DNA of 44,238 nucleotides from NCBI RefSeq assembly GCF_900111735.1, contig NZ_FOHW01000040.1:1-44238 (forward strand), in the 5' to 3' direction. Within the stretch, counting starts at the first letter, position 1, and each line of letters starts with the position of its first letter. The position numbers and the translations under genes were made by a program. This DNA comes from Pseudomonas graminis (GTDB lineage Bacteria > Pseudomonadota > Gammaproteobacteria > Pseudomonadales > Pseudomonadaceae). Positions 40,968 to 44,238 of this stretch are shown here, one piece after another. The notes under the pieces are model-generated. The model was not told the origin of the DNA, ran no database searches, and saw only the letters and a program-made list of their open reading frames with translations.

Positions 40968-42752
40968 CTAGCGCTGCTCGCTCTGGGGTGTCACGCGCAG
41001 CACCTCTTCAACCGTCGTCAGGCCCGCCGCGACTTTTTGCGCGCCGGACAAGCGCAGGCTGCGCATGCCGTCCTTGAAGCCCTGGCGACGCAACGCCGTC
41101 AGGTCCAGGTCCGCCGTGATCAGCGACTTCACGGCGTCCGACATCAGCATGATCTCGTACACCCCCGCACGCCCGCGATAACCCGTGTCGCGACACTCCG
41201 CGCAACCCACCGCCCGGTGCGCGCCGCTTGGCACGGGTGCCTGCCATGGCCGCGTCAGGGTCTGCCAGTCAACCTCATCCATTTCGATCGGCGCCTTGCA
41301 GTGCGGGCACAGCGTACGCACCAGACGCTGGGCCATTACGCCGAGGATCGTCGCTTTGAGCAGATAATGCGGCACGCCCAACTCCAGCAGACGGCTGATG
41401 GCGCTGGGCGCGTCGTTGGTGTGCAGCGTCGACAGCACCAGGTGACCGGTCAACGCCGCCTGAATCGCCATTTCTGCGGTTTCCAGGTCGCGAATCTCGC
41501 CGATCATGATGATGTCCGGGTCTTGCCGCATCAGCGCGCGCACGCCGCTGGCGAAGGTCAGGTCGATGTTGTGCTGCACCTGCATCTGGTTGAACGCCGG
41601 CTCAACCATCTCGATCGGGTCCTCGATGGTGCAGAGGTTCACCTCCGAAGTCGCCAGCATCTTCAGCGTCGTGTACAGCGTGGTGGTCTTGCCGGAACCG
41701 GTCGGGCCGGTCACCAGAATGATGCCGTTGGGCTGTCGGGTCATACCCTCCCAGCGGCGCAGGTCATCGCCAGAGAACCCAAGCTGGTCGAAGTCCTTGA
41801 GCAGCACTTCCGGGTCGAAGATACGCATCACCATCTTCTCGCCGAAGGCCGTGGGCAGCGTCGATAACCGCAGCTCCACTTCGCCACCGTCCGGCGTCTT
41901 GGTCTTCACCCGGCCGTCCTGGGGCTTGCGCTTCTCGGCCACGTTCATGCGGCCAAGGCTTTTCAAGCGGCTGGTGACGGCCATCGCGACCTGCGGCGGA
42001 AATTGATAAACGTTGTGCAGCACGCCATCGATGCGGAAGCGGACGGTACCGGCCTCACGGCGGGGCTCGATGTGAATATCGCTCGCCCGCTGCTGGTAGG
42101 CGTACTGGAACAGCCAGTCGACGATATTGACGATATGCGCGTCGTTGGCGTCCGGCTCCTGATCGCTGGCACCGAGCTTGAGCAACTGTTCAAAGTTGCC
42201 CATGTTGCTGACTTTCTGGTCGCTGGCACTCGCGCCGCTGACTGATTTCGCCAGCCGGTAAAACTCGACGGCCAGTTTCTGCACGTCGACGGGATTGGCG
42301 ACGACGCGCTTGATCGGCATCTTCAGCACGTGGGTCAGGTCGGCTTCCCACGCATTCACGTACGGTTGCGCGCTGGCGATGGTTACTGCGTCGCGATCGA
42401 CGTCCACCGCAAGAATCTTGTGGCGCTGGGCGAAGGCGTAGGACATCAAGGGCGTTACGGCGGCGACGTTAATCTTCAGCGGGTCGATGCGCAGGTACGG
42501 CTGGCCGGATTGCTCAGCCAGCCAGGCGGTCAGGGTTTCGAGGTCGAGTTTCTTGCCGGGCCGCTTGTGGTTATCGAACTGCTGGGTGGCGATGAGTTCG
42601 AGCGGGTGGGCGTGGAGATTCTGCGCGGCTCGGCGCAGCGTGAGCGCATATTCGGCGTTGTCCTGATCGAGGTATCCCTGCGCGACGAGGTCACGTAATA
42701 CTTCGTTCAGATCCAGCCAGCGGTCCTGAGATGATGAGGCGAGGACGGACAT
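40968..42752 (-). CDS. GspE/PulE-type secretion or pilus ATPase (orphan)
   Basis: Assembly ATPase of 594 residues of the type II secretion/type IV pilus family. An N-terminal GspE-like domain is followed by the N2 domain (ASDIHIEPRREAGTVRFRID). The ATPase has Walker A GPTGSGKTT (about 349-357), the Asp box (TIEDPIE), Walker B DPDIIMIGEIRDLETAEMA and the His box LSTLHTNDAPSAISRLLELG. A zinc-type Cys tetrad, CPHC and CAEC, lies near the C-terminus. No other secretion or pilus gene is adjacent, so its machine is unknown: it could serve type IV pili, or be the remnant or stand-alone member of a dispersed system. Confidence 0.92.
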   Translation of the reverse strand: MSVLASSSQDRWLDLNEVLRDLVAQGYLDQDNAEYALTLRRAAQNLHAHPLELIATQQFDNHKRPGKKLDLETLTAWLAEQSGQPYLRIDPLKINVAAVTPLMSYAFAQRHKILAVDVDRDAVTIASAQPYVNAWEADLTHVLKMPIKRVVANPVDVQKLAVEFYRLAKSVSGASASDQKVSNMGNFEQLLKLGASDQEPDANDAHIVNIVDWLFQYAYQQRASDIHIEPRREAGTVRFRIDGVLHNVYQFPPQVAMAVTSRLKSLGRMNVAEKRKPQDGRVKTKTPDGGEVELRLSTLPTAFGEKMVMRIFDPEVLLKDFDQLGFSGDDLRRWEGMTRQPNGIILVTGPTGSGKTTTLYTTLKMLATSEVNLCTIEDPIEMVEPAFNQMQVQHNIDLTFASGVRALMRQDPDIIMIGEIRDLETAEMAIQAALTGHLVLSTLHTNDAPSAISRLLELGVPHYLLKATILGVMAQRLVRTLCPHCKAPIEMDEVDWQTLTRPWQAPVPSGAHRAVGCAECRDTGYRGRAGVYEIMLMSDAVKSLITADLDLTALRRQGFKDGMRSLRLSGAQKVAAGLTTVEEVLRVTPQSEQR

Positions 42753-42864
42753 GCGGGCTCCTTCGGACGAGACGGCTTACTTCGGTGATGAGCAAGAGTA
42801 GTCCCAAGCGTGCCAGTTGTTGCGCCCTGTCGGTAGCGAAGCGTTGCCAATATTTTCGGAGCAC

Positions 42865-43212
42865 TCAACTGGCGGCGAGTGAGACGGCCTCGGTTACGAC
42901 GTGGAAATCGCCCATGGGTTCAAGTTCGACCGAGCAAACGCTGACAAGGTTGCGCATTTTTTCGCCAATGATCTGAGCGCGGTGCCACGTCAAGCCGCCC
43001 ACCTCTACATTCACCATTAGCATGCCGTCCTGCTGCAGCACGCCGACCTGTTGGGGGATCAGGTACTGCATCGCGAACAGGTTGAGCAGTCGGCAGAGTA
43101 CGTCAGCTTCTGCCTCGGCAAGGATTTGATAGCGCGACAGGCAATGAGCGTTGCCGACGGACCAGGCATCATGGCGAAGAGGTGCAGAGCTGGCGGGTTC
43201 GAAATGCGGCAT
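42865..43212 (-). CDS. Small ACT-like domain protein
   Basis: A 115-residue protein with no signal peptide. Residues about 30-98 fit the ACT fold pattern of amino-acid-binding regulatory domains: DVLCRLLNLFAMQYL (helix 1), VGVLQQDGMLMVNVEV (strands) and AQIIGEKMRNLVSVCSVEL (helix 2 plus strand). The register resembles the small regulatory subunit of acetolactate synthase, but the N-terminus differs. I cannot assign a function. It is divergent from an Lrp/AsnC gene whose C-terminal domain has a related fold. Confidence 0.6.
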   Translation of the reverse strand: MPHFEPASSAPLRHDAWSVGNAHCLSRYQILAEAEADVLCRLLNLFAMQYLIPQQVGVLQQDGMLMVNVEVGGLTWHRAQIIGEKMRNLVSVCSVELEPMGDFHVVTEAVSLAAS

Positions 43213-43358
43213 GGAGTCTCTCCTGGGGCTTGTCGTTGGAATGACGTCTGATGGGAGAAATTTTTACACGCTGAAAAAGAAATTTCTGATCGAAGATGCG
43301 CTGTATTAGGCTGTATGAGACTTGTTTATGTGCAGCAGCCGCCTTTCAGGAATTGATT

Positions 43359-43829
43359 ATGCAGATAGAGCTGGATGCCTACGATCGGAAGATTCTGGCG
43401 CTCCTGCAAGAGGATGCGTCGCTGTCCAGCGCGCAGATCGCCGAGCAGGTCGGCCTGTCGCAATCACCTTGTTGGCGGCGGATTCAAAGGCTCAAGGAGG
43501 AGGGCGTGATCCGGCGACAGGTGACACTGCTGGATCGCAAGAAGATTGGCCTGAATACGCAGATTTTTGCTGAGGTAAAACTCAACGCCCACGGTCGGTC
43601 CAACTTCACTGAGTTCACCGAAGCGATCCGCGGCTTTCCCGAAGTGCTGGAGTGTTACGTGCTGATGGGGTCGGTGGATTTTTTGCTGCGCATCGTCACG
43701 CCGGACATCGAAGCGTACGAGCGATTCTTCTTCGAAAAGCTCTCGCTGGTGCCGGGGATTCAGGAAGTGAATTCAACGGTCGCGCTGTCGGAGATCAAAT
43801 CGACGACGAGCTTGCCGATTGGCAGATAA
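43359..43829 (+). CDS. Lrp/AsnC-family transcriptional regulator
   Basis: Regulator of 156 residues. The N-terminal helix-turn-helix spans about residues 6-55 (LDAYDRKILALLQEDASLSS, then GLSQSPCWRRIQRLKEEGVI), followed by the RAM domain (EVKLNAHGRSNF, LECYVLMGSVDFLLRIVTPD). Start at 43359 (MQIELDAYDRKIL) has AGGAA 7 bp upstream; the longer frame to 43296 is unlikely. Lrp-type proteins bind amino acids and often control an adjacent gene, here perhaps the divergent ACT-like gene across a 146-bp gap. It is not itself clearly AsnC, Lrp or BkdR. Confidence 0.92.
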   Translation: MQIELDAYDRKILALLQEDASLSSAQIAEQVGLSQSPCWRRIQRLKEEGVIRRQVTLLDRKKIGLNTQIFAEVKLNAHGRSNFTEFTEAIRGFPEVLECYVLMGSVDFLLRIVTPDIEAYERFFFEKLSLVPGIQEVNSTVALSEIKSTTSLPIGR

Positions 43830-43835
43830 AGAGTC

Positions 43836-44238
43836 AATTCCGGGCTGAAGCCGGTCCCACTGACACACCGCATGCACTTAGTGGGACCGGCTTCAGCCGA
43901 GAAGGCGTCGGTAGGCACACTGCAAAACTGAGGGTGCTGTAACTGGCCCATTCCCGGCTAAAGCGGGTCCTACTGACACACCGCGTGCCTTTCGTAGGAC
44001 AGGCTTTAGCCGGGAAGGCGTCGGTAGGCACACTGCGAAATTGAGGGTGCTCAGGCTGCCCTCTTCCCGGCTAAAGCCGGTCCCACTGACACACCGCGTG
44101 CACTTAGTGGGACCGGCTTCAGCCGGGAAAGCGTCGGTAGGCACACTGCAAAATTGAGGGTGCTCAGGCTGGCCTCTTCCCGGCTAAAGCCGGTCCTACT
44201 GACACACCGCGTGCCTTTCGTAGGATTGGCTTCAGCCG
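43836..44238. repeat. Tandem REPIN array, 113-bp period (continues beyond window)
   Basis: The end of the window is a tandem array of inverted REP pairs of the CCGGCTAAAGCCGGGAA type. The marker TGACACACCG recurs at 43861, 43974, 44087 and 44200, an exact 113-bp period. The array is cut by the window edge. Copies 1 and 3 read CACTTAGTGGGACC, while copies 2 and 4 read CCTTTCGTAGGA, so the variants alternate. No coding function is apparent; open frames here are repeat artefacts. Confidence 0.88.

Noticed and set aside
43760..44144. Short overlapping frames in the terminal REPIN array
   Set aside because: Periodic peptides such as FPAEAGPTK that simply translate the 113-bp repeat; no coding signal.
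1..44238. CRISPR array or prophage
   Set aside because: Repeats are palindromic REPINs with conserved spacers and long periods (112-141 bp), not short direct repeats with variable spacers; no integrase, capsid, cas or toxin-antitoxin genes were seen.

Overview
The window looks like chromosomal DNA from a fluorescent-type Pseudomonas (P. syringae / P. fluorescens lineage). This rests on the high G+C, dense coding, gene content and order (ppk-ppx, trxA, rho, O-antigen acetylase, ubiD, glpT, fau, 6S RNA, zapA, pepP, ubiH, ubiI, fbpAB, gcvT-gcvH), and on several families of short palindromic REP/REPIN elements typical of these genomes. From memory the backbone order resembles the PA5214-PA5242 stretch of P. 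aeruginosa PAO1. No tool was available, so species and all homology statements are recognition by eye.

Layout: 1-547 is a REP cluster. 548-4446 holds an FTR1/cytochrome c iron permease, a YaiI-like protein, ElbB and a DedA protein. 4447-8676 is the polyphosphate locus: ppk, with a clear PHO box and PhoB-type promoter far upstream, overlaps the convergent ppx by 14 bp. After a tandem REPIN block come a four-gene polar amino-acid ABC operon (8999-11841, minus strand) and a divergent FadR-type GntR regulator with a candidate operator between them. 12935-19312 is housekeeping: trxA, rho, a membrane O-acyltransferase, ubiD and an overlapping ferredoxin-reductase gene. A ChaC-like gene and glpT converge on a REPIN.

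21929-24946 is the most accessory-looking part: an unrecognised glycosyltransferase-like protein, a second membrane acyltransferase and an odd secreted protein with a TonB-C-like domain. The backbone then resumes with a quinone oxidoreductase, FliL-like protein, EVE protein, a 49-residue membrane protein, fau, 6S RNA (ssrS), zapA, a ZapB-like coiled coil, a UPF0149 protein, pepP, ubiH and ubiI. Next are a periplasmic ferric-iron ABC transporter (fbpA-fbpB, with a REPIN between the genes), gcvT-gcvH, a DUF2388 protein, an idnO-idnD-like pair, a nested REPIN, an orphan GspE-type ATPase, an ACT-like small protein and an Lrp/AsnC regulator. The window ends inside a 113-bp tandem REPIN array whose copies alternate between two variants.

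Functional themes: phosphate storage (PHO box, ppk, ppx), ubiquinone synthesis (ubiD, ubiH, ubiI), iron uptake (FTR1, FbpAB), one-carbon metabolism (gcvT, gcvH, fau), and surface glycan modification (two acyltransferases and the glycosyltransferase-like gene). I found no prophage, insertion sequence, CRISPR array, tRNA or rRNA. The most distinctive non-coding signal is the architecture of the REPIN clusters: tandem, nested, intra-operonic and higher-order. No RAYT transposase lies in the window.
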